A DNA stretch of 64,000 nt from Phyllostachys edulis (GCA_036346405.1 CM070566.1:46659452-46723451); one strand, 5' to 3'. Shown: positions 24,600 through 35,588, counted from the first letter of the stretch. Program-made: numbers and translations. The notes: generated by a model from the letters alone, not told the origin.

Positions 24600-26067
24600 A
24601 GAACCAATGAAGCATCAAAGAAACTCACACAACCTCGCCGTGGGTGTGTACCTCGATGAACAAAACGAGGTCCACCTCTTGGAAAACGGCGGAAATCTTG
24701 CCTCGGGCAGCTCGTGGACCAAAACCAAGACTATGCAAACCATGTCCACGGTGTCTGTCCGACACCACTAGAAAAGGTGTCAAAGAAGCCATCAACAAAT
24801 CGAGTCTTCGTGCTTGGCTCTTTAGTATGCATGTCATGAGAAAGACTATTCCCACTAGGAGACTTAGAAGCATGAGCTCGACGCAAATATTTTGCACGCC
24901 GGAAACAAAAGTCTACATGATGTCTATTCTTCCCACAAAATGAGCAATGGTGTAAAGGTCTACTAGTAGACACGGTCCGAGAGGACGAAACACCATTGTC
25001 GCTCAAAGAAGAAGTCCCGAAGAACTAGCATCATGACTCGTCCTCGTATCGACACTAGACCCACACATGCCATGAGAAAGGCTATGTGTGTTCCTAGAGG
25101 TGCGATGACGCACTCGACGCCATGTTTCAAACGGCGAAAGCAAAACCCAATAGTGTGTCCATTCTTCTTACAAAATGTGCAATGGTACTTGTCTTTGAAG
25201 ATTTAGTACCATTTGAGAAAGAAGCACATTTGTCTTTTGAAATCCGTTGGACAACACAAGAAGAGTCCGAAAGAGTCGAACTCACCAAAGAAGAGCTATC
25301 CAAAGCGATGCCACAAAAACCAACACCAAATGACTCACGTTTAGCACAAAAGGACTCCAACTCCGAATGCAAAGATGCAAGAGAAATCTTAAAACATCAA
25401 TCTCGGAGTGAAGGCAAATACAAGAGTCACATGATTTGGCGCCATATCATCGCCAAGCAAAGACTCAACTCGCTCTTCAATGAAATACAAGATGTGCAAG
25501 AAATTAATGATGCATTTGAATTAAGCTTGCGCTCAAAGCATCAATTTCAGTTTCTAAACAAGCACAATTCTTGCAAGAGACTAAACCATTCTTAAGCAAT
25601 TTTTCATATTCAAAGCACATGCTACAAGGCCTAGCTTCAATTTCAATAATCTCAGCCCTAGCATTTTCTAATTGCTCAAGATGAAAGGTATTAGTCAATT
25701 TCAACTTCTCAAAATCAGCAAACATGCCTACACAAGATTCACAATCATTTCTAGCCATAGATCTAAAATTGCCTATTTCTAACTTAGCATTATCAAGCTC
25801 ATGATGTAAGGCAACACAAGAATCACATGGCATAGAAGCATTTAATTTCAACAATTTATTTTCAGATTTTAGGCATGCAAGAGCAGTTATTCAGGTTCTC
25901 CATGTCTACAAGCAATGAATCATAAGCATTCATGGAGGTTTTCAATTCGAGAGCTCATGAGACAAATCATTCTTTTCTCTTTTCAGCAATTTCATTCTCT
26001 CCCTAAGAGCATGTAATTTGTATTCATATGAAATCAAGTCATCAATGAGTTTTTCTTTGCTCACCAT
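24600..26067 (-). pseudogene. Gag-like gene of family B with two CCHC zinc knuckles
   Basis: Read on the minus strand. A start at 26067 gives MVSKEKLIDDL and a lysine/leucine-rich coiled coil. A cysteine-rich heptad region follows (CDSCVALHHELDN, CESCVGMFADFEKLK, CSMCFEYEKLL, 25854-25504). Two zinc knuckles lie at about 25181-25140 (CTFCKKNGHTIGFC) and 24945-24904 (CSFCGKNRHHVDFC), both with perfect CX2CX4HX4C spacing. Sequence after the second knuckle reads FVDGFFDTFSSG. Frame changes separate the parts, so it is not a single intact frame. No polymerase domain follows. Confidence 0.65.
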
Positions 26068-26387
26068 GCTTAGCTTGAGTAGGGATCGCCCTCGAAAGAC
26101 TCATCATTATCATCCTCAATCGTCACGCACATACGCCATCTGGGCTTCTTCTTCCTGCTCTAAAAGTGACTTATCCCTAAACTAGGACAATCAAAACAAA
26201 AGGATTTGCCACAGATATCACAGAGACTTCCTCCTCCATCGCCATTACACTTATCATATATTCAAATATCTTGTTACGACCAACACCATGGGTAAAAGAA
26301 CCACGACAAGATGCAAAGAAGCGCCACAAGTCCTCATATTTGTCGCCATGCTCAAAGATCGGTTAAGATCACAAAAGAGCAAACTTG

Positions 26388-26399
26388 GCTCTGATACCA
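26388..26399 (-). other. Primer-binding site of family B (tRNA-Met)
   Basis: TGGTATCAGAGC on the minus strand, two bases inside the right LTR. It fixes the element's orientation and shows that 26402-28893 is the 5' LTR. Confidence 0.9.
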
Positions 26400-26401
26400 A
26401 T

Positions 26402-28893
26402 TGTAGGACCGGAAAGGCGACTAGAGGGGGGGTGAATAGACGCTTTCTCTAATTTTCACCTCAATCGAACTCAACACTACTTTCACTCCAATAGCTATAA
26501 AAGCTATGAAGATGTGTATACAGCACAATGGATGACCTGTGTTGAATCCGATCAAACCCCTTTCCCCAGAAGAATGGCGCAGAGCTCAAAATATAATTCA
26601 GTAATGGCGATTAGAACAGAGACAAACCAAATTAAACAAATAGAAGAAAAAGGCATCACCGGTGCTCAATCATAAACAAGAAATGACTAAAAGAGCATAA
26701 CTCATGTGATTACTCACAAGAAGAAAATCAACATGTATAGCTGCCACAAGCACCATGTCACAGCCGACACCGGCCTCTGTTCTTGAGCATAAGACAATAC
26801 CTTCCAGCTGCTAGCTAACCAGCGAATCACCGATGCTCAAGATCGGACAAGCAAAAACGCGGCACACAAAATCGCAGCTAGCCAATACATCTACTTATCT
26901 CTCAAGGACACAACACCAAGCAGATCAATAATGGCGACGCAAGCACCGCATCACAAGGAGCGATTCATGCATAAAGGAACTAAAATGGCGATCACTCGTA
27001 TTGATGAAGCGGGGCAATAAAATAATCAATGTGTTATCACACTAGCAATAGAAAAATCTGAAACAATGACCGACTAATTCCATACAACATCAAAAGCAGA
27101 TAAGCGGTCCGATGCAAATAAATAAAAGGATCTTGTAATTTCTGTTTAGCTACGGCTACAAACAACCGCCACCTATTGATCGGATAAGCAATAAAGAAGG
27201 CCAAAATTTAATGCATGAACAGGTTAAGTCCTTACAAAGGTTTAACACACACATCGACAATGAACACACGAGGCTACAGGCAAAACCGCCGCCAGACTCG
27301 GGTATTATGGGATACAGGCGCTGGCAGCAGCCAAGCTTCGAAATAGGCGGCAAACAAAGAACTGCAGTTCGATTTTTTCAATGGAGCTGCTACCACCTGT
27401 GACTACCGATTTGAGCAATAACAGCTAAGGAAACAATTGCAAGAATAAGAAACCGGGCGCCGCAGAAGCTATGCACAAAGCCGCTTCCAAATATCGATTT
27501 CATGCATTCAAAGAGGCAAAAGGAATCTGCCGATTCATACAAGCCGGATCTGAAATTCGAATAGCAAAACAAGAAAATAGCGCCCAAGCAACAAAAAGAT
27601 GGAGATCAAATCAAACAGTAAATCGTCAGAACTTGGATTGATTCAATGGAACAAAACGATTTTTCTATCGGCACACACACAGGAGCAGCAGCCAAAGTTC
27701 ACACACAAGAAATAAAAACGAACTATCTGCGCAAGACAAACCGAGATGCGACCAAGGAAAATAAACAAATCAAGAACAGCAGCAGCCGCCACTCTGCTTT
27801 CTCAGTTCTCAACACAAAGCGCCACAGTGGTTTAGCTTTTCTAAACGGCGAAGACAGTGCCAACCCCAATGCAAGCAAGAACAAGCCGTCAATTCGATGC
27901 TTAGACATCGCCACCGGCTCTCTTTTTAGGGGCTACAGCACGCCATCAAAGGCCGCCACAGTCTGATTTTTCTCACTGCGCCAACTATTTTCTCCAAAGG
28001 GGCGCCGCCACACCGCTCCAAAAGCCCCGATTTTTCCAAAAGCAGCCCCAAAACCCTAAAGTCCTATCTCAATTTTATATAGGACAGCTCTTAACCATAA
28101 AACCCTTTTAGAATTAGAGCTAAACCTAATGGGCTTCCGTTAAGGCCCAACATCAACGGAACACCCACGCACGCATCTCAAAGCGCCGTCTTCATCGTCG
28201 AATGATCTAAACCGCTTCACCATGCGCCGACCCGCACCGCGGCTTAGTCAAAAGGTCACCAAGATGGTATTTGGTAAAATTACCAAAATACCCCTTCTCG
28301 ATCTTTTCCAAGACCGAGTCCAATCCAAATAAGCAATCGCCGCTTCGCCACGTAGGTTGATCAACAGCCCATGTCGTCAAGTCTCTCCGTCCGGATCCCA
28401 CCGCACCATCGAGCACTTGTAACGACTCCCGCTGCCGCTTGATCCAACCAATCGACCGAATCGCCTTCGGTCATCCTTATCCATTCTCGCGCCATGCTTG
28501 AATTCATTGACCTCACCCGCATCCATGATCGCTTCGACCTCAGCTCTCCAAGCTTAGTCCCGATCCTCCTCGCCGCTGACCGTCGTTGACCTTCAAGCCA
28601 CCTCGCACAACAATAGACAAGCAAACACGAATCCGGAACAAGTTCTTCACAACTTGACCCACGTTAGTCAAAACATGCATCATGCAACACATATGCCATG
28701 AAACCCATGAACTTGACCTAACCCATAATCAACTCACCACTTATATCAACATTCAAGACAAAAGCCACGTCGGCCGCCACCGACCGACAGATCTAAAACT
28801 TTGACGAAAAACGAGTGAAACTTCAAACCAAAAGCCACATTGCCAATTGTTTCATCATCCTAAGATCATGGGCATATCCCCATGATATCCACA
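26402..28893 (-). mobile_element. 5' LTR of family B element (right)
   Basis: 2492 bp partner of 18652-21162. It ends in the same TG/CA words and is followed by the AAAAG duplication. Differences from the other LTR are concentrated in short G/C-rich spots (CAG, CCG, CGG words) and are often one to four base indels. Confidence 0.85.
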
Positions 28894-28898
28894 AAAAG

Positions 28899-30010
28899 AG
28901 ATGTCAGCACGAGTAGCACTAGCCAAGTGCATGAGTGAACCAATAATCTAAGAGTACCTCAATTGATCATTTCCTAGTCTTCTATTCTTACGAAGTATTA
29001 TACTTGGATCATAGGGTGTTGGAGAGGGCTTGCTTTCTATATAGCCAAAATGGCTCTAGACCTTTTTCAGATAATGAGATTGCAAAAGGGTAATCCCATT
29101 CTCATCCTTGATCAACTTGATGTTTAAAATAATATCAGCCTCTCACAAATCTTTCATATCAAAACTTTAGCATAAAAATAATTTAACCTCGTTAACCACA
29201 TCAATGTTTGTCCCAAAGATAAGTATGTCATCAACATACAAACATAATATTACTCCTTTATCCCCACCATAGCGGTAGTATGCATATTTATCGGCTTCAT
29301 TTACCGCAACCCCCGCAGATGTCAAAGTTCTATTGAACTTCTCATGTCATTGCTTAGGTGCCTCAAAGCATACAAACATAATATTACTCCTTTACCCCCA
29401 CAATAGTGGTAGTATACATATTTATCAGCTTCATTTACCACAAACCCCGCAGATGTCAAAGTTCTATCGAACTTCTCATGTCATTGCTTAGGTGCCTGTT
29501 TGAGGCTGTATAAAGATTTCAATAACTTACATATCTTGCCCTCTTATCCAGGTACTACAAATCCATCAGGCTGATCCATATAAATTTCCTCATCTAACTC
29601 TCCATTGAGGAAAGGTATCTTTACGTCCATTTGATGGACAATAAGACCATGTGAGGCAGCCAAAGATAACAGTACTCAAATAGTGGTTAATCTAGCAATA
29701 GGTGAGTATGTATAAAAGAAATTCTCACATTCTTTCTTAGTATAACATTTTGCCACAAGCCGAGCCTTATACTTTTCGATTGTGTACCGTCAGGCCTAAG
29801 CTTTTTCTTGGACACCTACTTGCATCCAAGTGGCTAACAATTAAATGGACGATAGGTGACTCCCCAAGTTCTGTTAACCCTTCTAGTACTCTGCACCAGG
29901 AGATGTATATGCCTCTGAAATAGATTTGGGAACTCTCTTGCTAATTCGAGGAGCTACAACACTGTCATCCTCCTTTAATATACTCAATTGGAGCGGTAGT
30001 TTCGGGAATT
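28899..30010 (-). pseudogene. Copia reverse transcriptase, copy A
   Basis: Minus strand. YVDD is encoded at 29238-29227 and HxMDVK-like plus NGELDEEIYMDQ words at about 29650-29560. It needs frame changes and contains a 134 bp internal tandem duplication (29235-29497) not present in copy C. Continuous with the RNase H at 18042-18648 before family B inserted. Nothing upstream of RT is present. Confidence 0.8.
29235..29497. repeat. 134 bp tandem duplication inside RT of copy A
   Basis: CATACAAACATAATATTAC occurs at 29235 and again at 29369, and TTGCTTAGGTGCCT ends at 29363 and 29497. Copy C (54001-54145) has a single copy. The two units differ at several bases. Confidence 0.9.
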
Positions 30011-30019
30011 AAAATCGCC

Positions 30020-30261
30020 AGACCATTTACACGCATGTTGCGCGCGCGAGGGCGAGGCGAGCAAGCGAGAGCATGTGTGTGTTCTTTTTTTGCTTGCTTC
30101 AACTAGGTAAGATCAACTCCACCTTATATATTGGTCTCATCCCACCTAGACTAGTAATATAGTACTAAACATCCCACCTTTCACTATACATGAGTGGGCT
30201 TTTGGGAGTTTCCTAGGATTTAATTAGAGTATTGAATAGGCTAAGCCCAAAAACTCTAACA
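30020..30261 (-). mobile_element. Partial 5' LTR of Copia copy A
   Basis: Matches the first ~240 bp (minus-strand sense) of the LTR at 51510-52557, from TGTTAGAGTTTTTGG to the GCGAGG-rich tract, then joins RT sequence directly at about 30015. The rest of the LTR, primer site, gag, protease and integrase are deleted. A TATATA word lies at about 30124-30130. AAACA at 30262-30266 is the target duplication partner seen in copy C. Confidence 0.8.
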
Positions 30262-30491
30262 AAACAAACACACAGGCCCAGGCTCGAGGGTGCATCTGCA
30301 TAACTGCATATGTAATGTCCACTGAACCTCACTTAACATATAGAAAAGCTCTATACAGAGTGCAGGGTTGGTTCCAACACACATTCAGAACATAGAAGAT
30401 ATCACACCATAGAAGTTGAATTATTTGTGTCGACTTGCAGTTACATTTTTGAACAGACATTCGAGCAATCGATCGACGAACATGAAGATGG

Positions 30492-30853
30492 TTACTCCTG
30501 ATCCTGAGAGGCATCCGATCTATTCATCGATTCAATCTCAGGCCACACTTCAGTTGCCAAGTCTGGGCGCTGTTTCCTTTCCTCATTGCTGCATTTCAGG
30601 CCTAGGTATATCTTTTTCACAGCCTGTTGTATTGACTTGTTATCCAACTCCAGTTTAGCATCCACGATTTTCAGTTTTTCTAAGAACACCTTTTGCCTAC
30701 GTGCTTCCATTTTCCCCAAATCTTTACCTTCCAATTTGTCGACAACCTGCTTTCTTAAACCCGTTGCATTTTTATCCCCTGTGACTAGCTGCAGCAATAT
30801 GATACCCAAAGCGACTGAGGGGTCAATTTTTTAGTAGTGTAGAATTCCGGGTC
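30492..30853 (-). pseudogene. Kinase C-terminal fragment, unit 1
   Basis: Minus-strand sequence matching the last ~120 codons of the unit 2 kinase: LQLVTGDKNATGLRKQV, KMEARRQKVFLEKL, then stop after SDASQDQE at 30492. Relative to unit 2 it lacks 10 bp (ATACATCTGA region near 30813), which shifts the frame in the PQSDVFALG segment. It is cut at 30853 by the interior of the L-family element, so the N-terminal two thirds are gone. The 3' flank (30262-30491) is shared with units 2 and 3. Confidence 0.85.
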
Positions 30854-32261
30854 GACTTCACCCGCAAGGGCTCCGCCTCTTCGCACTGCCCGCCTCGATG
30901 CTATAGCCTTGGCAAGGTGGTTGCGAGGGCTTCGCCACGATGCACCGTCCGCTTTGAAGGCCATGCCTCAGCATGGCGGCCCCGCATCGACTTCGCTCGC
31001 ACGAGCTCCGCCTCTCCGTGCCACCCGCCTCAAGATCATAGCCTTGGCAGGGCGACCGCAACATCTTCGTCTCTACACGCCTCCCGCCTTGAGGACATAG
31101 CCTCGGCAGGGGTGGCCATGACTGCTTTGCCACCCTGGGCCGCGCTCCGACGCACTGCTTGCCTCGATGGCCGAACCCGGACGAGTCCACCCCGAAGGCA
31201 TCACTGCTAAGATTACTCAGGATATTCTGACTCCCGAGGGGCCTAGGGCATTATAAGTGTTGCATTATGAGTGGGAATGGGAAGTCCCCTTCTTTATATG
31301 CCCTTGGGACCATATATATAGGGGGAGGTATCTGGTGCACATGCCCCATTTGGTGGACATATGCACATAGCTCATCTGGGCCCTTCATTCTCAAACCGAC
31401 GGCTGAGATCGAGGCAGCCAAAACCCACCTCCCACTGATGCTAGCAGGGGGGCGAGCGCGACGCGCAAGGGAGGCGACGCGACGCGTGAGGGAGGGCGGG
31501 GCGCGACGACGGGCGAGGGCGGGCGAGCAGGCAGCTGAGGGAGCCGGCGACGACGCCAGGAGGGAGAGCAGAGGCGCGCAGGAGCGCGCGGCGCGGCGCA
31601 TGAGGGCGATGCGCCGCCAGCAGCGGGCGGCGCTGACGCGAGCGGCGCCAGCACGCGGCATGAAGGGAGGTGGCGCGCAGAGGTTCTTTGGCACCTCGCC
31701 CTGTGATGGGGCAGTGCCAGCCGGAGGGGACGAGGACAAGCGTCGGCGGCAGCCATGACCGGGAGGAGTGGCAGAAGCAAGCAGCGCGTGGAGGAAGAAG
31801 GAAGCGGGGAGGCGTCGGATCCCGCCCCCTGATGGGCTGTGCGCATTGGGGAACGAGACCGGCGTCGGGCGCCTGTCGGCGGCAGCCATGACCGGAAGAG
31901 CGGCAGATGCAGGCAGCGCGAGTGGGAAGAAGGGGCGTCACGCACGGCAAAGGGGGCGAGGTGGCCTGGTGGGTTTTGGCTGCCTCGATCTCAGCCGTCG
32001 GTTTGAGAATGGAGGGCCCAGATGAGCTATGTGCATATGTCCACCAAATATGGTATGTGCACCAGATACCTCCCCTATATATAGGGGGAAAGATGAGACT
32101 CTCTTCTTGTCCTTGTCTTACATTGAGAGAGAGGGGCATTTAGTACATTCTTGTAGAAACTCCCTATAGACTTAGTCTATATACCTGTATGACTTTTTCT
32201 ATGGTGTACAAGTATTCTCAACGAACTTAGGAGGCGGGGCACTTGAGGCCCTCCTCCGACA
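30854..32261 (-). mobile_element. L-family element, copy 2 (5' LTR plus part of interior)
   Basis: On the minus strand the LTR starts TGTCGGAGGAGGGCC at 32261 and ends near 31205; removing the nested Pack-MULE leaves about 300 bp, as in copy 1. 30854-31204 is interior: GC-rich with repeated CTATAGCCTTGGCA / CATAGCCTTGGCAGG / CATAGCCTCGGCAGG words about 65-145 bp apart. It truncates the unit 1 kinase at 30853 and replaces the unit 1 dirigent. No second LTR is visible. Confidence 0.7.
31322..32075. mobile_element. Pack-MULE-like element (754 bp) in the L-family LTR
   Basis: Terminal inverted repeats of about 108 bp start GGGGAGGTATCTGGTGCAC at 31322 and mirror at 32075, with only a few mismatches. 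It is flanked by a perfect 9 bp duplication TATATATAG (31313-31321 and 32076-32084). The interior (31430-31970) is GC-rich with a ~133 bp tandem duplication (GTCGGCGGCAGCCATGACCGG at 31742 and 31875) and no transposase. The composition suggests captured host sequence, source not identified. The target is the TATA region of the LTR. Confidence 0.9.
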
Positions 32262-32800
32262 CATGGGAAAAAACAAAGAGTTGAACACATATATACGCGT
32301 TGAATGAATTTTGTTTCTCTACGTCTTCAATGGTAGAACAGCAACATGGAGTAATCAATTCCTCTTGCCATGTTTTCTTAACAGAGCAAACTCTGCAAAT
32401 TCAGACAGTGCTCATTAATTCCATGTTCATCTCGAGCATCTGTTGATTTTCTACTTTTTATCCGGTCTACCCAGATAGACTGGTATTCTATTCTTAGATA
32501 AATACTGTGTCAGTGAGTGCGTACTGGAAGATAGAGGGTGCATATATATAATTATTGGTTTTAATTAGTAGTTGGCAGTGCAGATCAAGGTGAGGATTTC
32601 TTGTGCCGAGCAGATGAGGTGCTTGCATCATATACAATACGGACGGACTATATTGACAAACTGATATATTTATTTTTATGAACAGGACGGACTATATTGA
32701 CGAACTGATATATTTATTTTTATGAACTGGAGGGAGTAGCAAAATTGAGAAGTCAATTACAAAACCAGAATAATGTTCGTGGTCAAACTCCACGGATAGA
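32262..32800. repeat. Dirigent 5' flank of unit 1 (gene itself lost)
   Basis: Matches the sequence upstream of the dirigent genes at 43400-43690 and 56545-57507 (words ATATATACGCGTTGAATG, TGGTAGAACAGC, CAGACAGTGCTCA, GATAGACTGGTATTCTA). At 32640-32745 a ~46 bp unit (GGACGGACTATATTGAC) is repeated twice and ends GAACTGGAGGGAGTA, the typical end of a Stowaway MITE. At 32778-32830 the sequence ATAAACAAACACACAGGCCC is the empty Copia target site. Confidence 0.75.
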
Positions 32801-33035
32801 GCATAAACAAACACACAGGCCCAGGCTCGAGGGTACATCTGCATAACTGCATATGTAATATCCACCGAACCTGACTTAACATATGGAAAAGCTCTATACA
32901 GAATGCAGGGTTGGTTTCAACACACATTCAGAAAATAGAAGATATCACACCATAGAAGTTGAATTATTTGTGTCTGACTTGCAGTTACTTGTTTGAACAG
33001 ACATTCGAGCAATCGAGCAATGAACATGAAGATGG

Positions 33036-34424
33036 TTACTCCTGATCCTGAGAGGCATCCGATCTATTCATCGATTCAATCTCAGGCCACACTTCAGTTG
33101 CCATGTCTGGGCGCTGTTTCCTTTCCTCATTGCTGCATTCCAGGCCTAGGTATATCATTTTCACAGCCTGTTGTATTGACTTGTTATCCAACACCAGTTT
33201 AGCATCCACGAGTTTCAGTTTTTCTAAGAACACCTTTTGCCTACGTGCTTCCATTTTTCCCAAATCTTTACCTTCCAATTTATCGCTAACCTGCTTTCTT
33301 AAACCTTTTGCATTTTTATTCCCTGTGACTAGCTGCAGAAATATGATACCCAAAGCGAATACATCTGACTGAGGGGTCAATTTTTTAGTAGTGTCGAATT
33401 CCGGGTCCATGTAGGAATTGGTACCCTTCGGTTCGTTTGTAACATGGTTAGGTGTTGCTGTGTCATTGGTATACTGTAACACACGAGAAATTCCAAAGTC
33501 GCCGAGCTTGCATACATTTCCTTTACCGAAAAGGATGTTTCCTGGTTTAAGATCACCGTGAGCAATCGGATTAGGGTCCGTGTTGTGGAGGAACACAAGA
33601 GCAGAGCATATGCTGGTGGCTATCCTGATTCTTTCTTCCCATGAAAAAGGTTGCTCGAGGCGATCTTCCAGTGTGCCATTAGGTAAAAATTCATAAACGA
33701 GTGCGAATCTCTCGTCACATGCTCCTATGAGGGTGACCAGATTTGGATGCCGGATCCTTTTGAGGATCTGAACCTGCATTTCAGCGATTCTTAATATAAT
33801 ACTTAACACAGTATTATCTGTTTATTGGTAGTTTGGTACTTACCTCTTGCTTGAACTCCCGCTCTCCTTGCAGACTTTCCTTGTTGAGGATCTTTATAGC
33901 AACAGTTCTGTTCTGAATTACTGCCTTATGGACACTTCCATATCCACCTATTCCCAGAAAATGCACGCTCGCTGGGTTGTTGAATGCACCATCTATCTCT
34001 GAAGCACTGAACTTGGTGAAGTCAACCCTGCTGGAGATGGAATCTTCATCTTCAATCCACTGACGAAACTCTTCATATACTAGTGTCATGGTTTTCATCT
34101 TCTTGAGTTCTTTACTCTCTCCTTTAAGGCCCTCTTTCTCCCTGAGAACTTCTTCGTATGAGTTCTTAAGCACTTCAAGTTCCCTTTCTTTTTCTTTAAT
34201 CGTCGGTTCATAGTACTGCAGCATAAAATTAATGTTTGAGTTAGTTCAAGACCATATGCGTTTAATATAATGCTTCATATTACAGATTATAGGAGAGATA
34301 CCCCTTTAAGTAACAGTGTGTGGTTAAGCTCAGCTTGTTCTCGCCATTGTCTCTCTTCATCAAGCTGTTTCTCCTTTCTTTCGAGCACAGTTCTTGTTTT
34401 CTCATGTTCATCTTTTTGTTTGAG
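33036..34424 (-). CDS. U-box-type receptor-like cytoplasmic kinase without U-box (C-terminal 410 residues), unit 2
   Basis: Three minus-strand exons read open and in phase: 34424-34302, 34215-33844 and 33773-33036, with acceptors CCTGCAG, GCTGCAG and ATGCAG and donors GTATCT and GTAAGT. The first parts form a charged coiled coil (KEKERELEVLKNSYEEV). The kinase starts DFTKFSASEIDGAFNNP; glycine loop GIGGYGSVHKAVI, VAIK lysine, catalytic loop HGDLKPGN (HGD in place of HRD), DFG, and YMDPEF as the activation-segment end. This order and the FTxFSxSEI start fit plant U-box kinases (PUB32/33/52 class), but the protein stops at SDASQDQE, where the U-box would begin. Further N-terminal exons (usually a USP-like domain) were not found upstream, where three MULE-type elements lie. 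It may be a 5'-truncated gene; expression unknown. Confidence 0.75.
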
Positions 34425-34512
34425 CTGCAGGCATTAAAAAAACATTGGAAGAGGGGTGTTTATTTTCTCTTTATTTACACATTTCTAAACGGTCAATGAA
34501 GGAGCAGATCAG

Positions 34513-34897
34513 AGATTTTTTTTCTTCAAAATAACCTAGTTTTTATTCCGAAATACAGTAGTAACACTACGTTTTTTTTACAAGAATAATCATCTGTCGT
34601 TCAACCGTTGGACGATTAGCCCAAATCGCTCAATAGCTGAGTGACACATGGACTTGTCGCTCAACGGTTGAGCGACAAGTCCACTTGTCGCTCAACGGTT
34701 GGTCCAAATACACAGGCCGCTCAGCTAACAGGTATGCATTGTACATTGTTGGGTGACAAGTGTTCAAGTCACTTAACCGTTGAGCGACTTGAGCTAATCG
34801 CTTAATGGTTGAACGACTTATTATTAATCCTGTAAAAAAGCATTGTATTATTACTGTGTTTTGGAACAAAAACTAGGTTATTTTGGAAAAAAAATTC
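34513..34897. mobile_element. Short MULE-type MITE (385 bp) upstream of kinase exon
   Basis: Flanked by a perfect 9 bp duplication GCAGATCAG (34504-34512, 34898-34906). Ends start AGATTTTTTTTC and mirror as GAATTTTTTTTCC, continuing with AAAATAACCTAGTTTTT in both. The middle has several palindromes of the GTCGCTCAACGGTTGAGCGAC type. Layout (T-rich ends, then AATAAT, then self-complementary GC words) matches the large MULE at 40026-43197, so they may be related. No coding. Confidence 0.85.
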
Positions 34898-34906
34898 GCA
34901 GATCAG

Positions 34907-35206
34907 ATGGTAAAATTGCAGTTGGGAACTAGCTATATCAATGAGCAGGATGTGACTAAAATGAACTCTTCAGCATTATGCTTTGGAGTCGGTCAAGATT
35001 GACGTTGGTCAGTCCTAACTCTGTAAGGCTAGGATCGTACAAGTATGCTAATTATACACATTCTATTGACAACAGAAAGTGGCGTTTTAGAGTTTTTACA
35101 ACTTTATCTTTAGCTTGAGTAAAAAAAGGTTTATTATTTTATTAAATTAATCTTTAATATGTTAGCTCACTACTTCACCATAGCCAACAGTAACTAAATA
35201 TAATAT
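34907..35206. other. Unassigned kinase 5' side sequence
   Basis: AT-rich, no open frame or repeat recognised. It could hold intron or upstream sequence of the unit 2 kinase, but I see no exon that continues the protein. Confidence 0.3.
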
Positions 35207-35579
35207 GGGAGCGTCTATGCTTCAGGTGACTGAAATTTCTTTATCTATCAGTCATCTTTTCTCACCGTTCGATCAACATTCTATGGGTGAGATTGTCTCC
35301 TTTTCACAAATATAAACCTAGACAAACAAAAATCAAGAAAAATTCTAAACTAGGCAAAAGTAAATGTAGGTGAACCGTACAAATACAAAAATAAATAAAT
35401 TCTAAACTAGAGTAAATCTAGGTGAACCCTACAAATACAAATACAAATAAAACTAAAAGTTACAATAAAGATGTGCTAAAATTGCACATCACTTGGTACT
35501 GTAATTTTAGGATTACTACTGTGCAACTGTAAGTGACTGATGGATAAGAAAATTTCAGCCAACTAAAAATTAGAAACCG
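35207..35579. mobile_element. MITE (373 bp), MULE-like
   Basis: A 9 bp duplication ATATAATAT flanks it (35198-35206, 35580-35588). Subterminal inverted words: GACTGAAATTTCTTTATC on the left and, reversed, GGCTGAAATTTTCTTATCC on the right, followed by ATCAGTCA in both. An internal ~60 bp direct repeat (AATTCTAAACTAG, GTAGGTGAACC) is present. No coding. Confidence 0.7.
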
Positions 35580-35588
35580 ATATAATAT

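Larger units (their letters stand above)
18652..28893 (-). mobile_element. Complete gag-only LTR retrotransposon (family B) with target duplication AAAAG
   Basis: Bounded by AAAAG at 18647-18651 and 28894-28898. Both LTRs read TGTAGGACCGG...ATATCCACA on the plus strand; the element itself runs on the minus strand, since the primer site TGGTATCAGAGC lies inside the right LTR (26399-26388) and a polypurine AAGGGGAGAT lies beside the left LTR (21172-21163). The interior is about 5.2 kb and shows a gag with two CCHC knuckles but no protease, integrase, RT or RNase H, so it is non-autonomous. The uninterrupted target is seen in copy C near 53685. Confidence 0.9.
17416..30261 (-). mobile_element. 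Internally deleted Copia, copy A (minus strand), split by the gag-only LTR element
   Basis: Same element as copy C (51510-54928): a remnant of the 3' LTR at 17416-17489, RNase H and RT reading on the minus strand, and a partial 5' LTR ending at 30261. It is interrupted at 18652-28893 by another LTR element. The LTR terminus TGTTAGAGTTTTTGG (minus strand) and the polypurine GGTGGGGGAT are both visible at 17489/17490. On the right it is followed by AAACA, then the kinase 3' flank. Gag, protease and integrase are absent. Confidence 0.85.

Noticed and set aside
26388..26399. tRNA gene suggested by TGGTATCAGAGC (also at 47573 and 62547)
   Set aside because: These are 12-13 base primer-binding sites next to LTR ends; no cloverleaf sequence follows.
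31251..32139. Long open frames on both strands, up to 232 codons
   Set aside because: They cover the inverted ends of the Pack-MULE and GC-rich interior; they overlap in several frames with no domain, so composition explains them.
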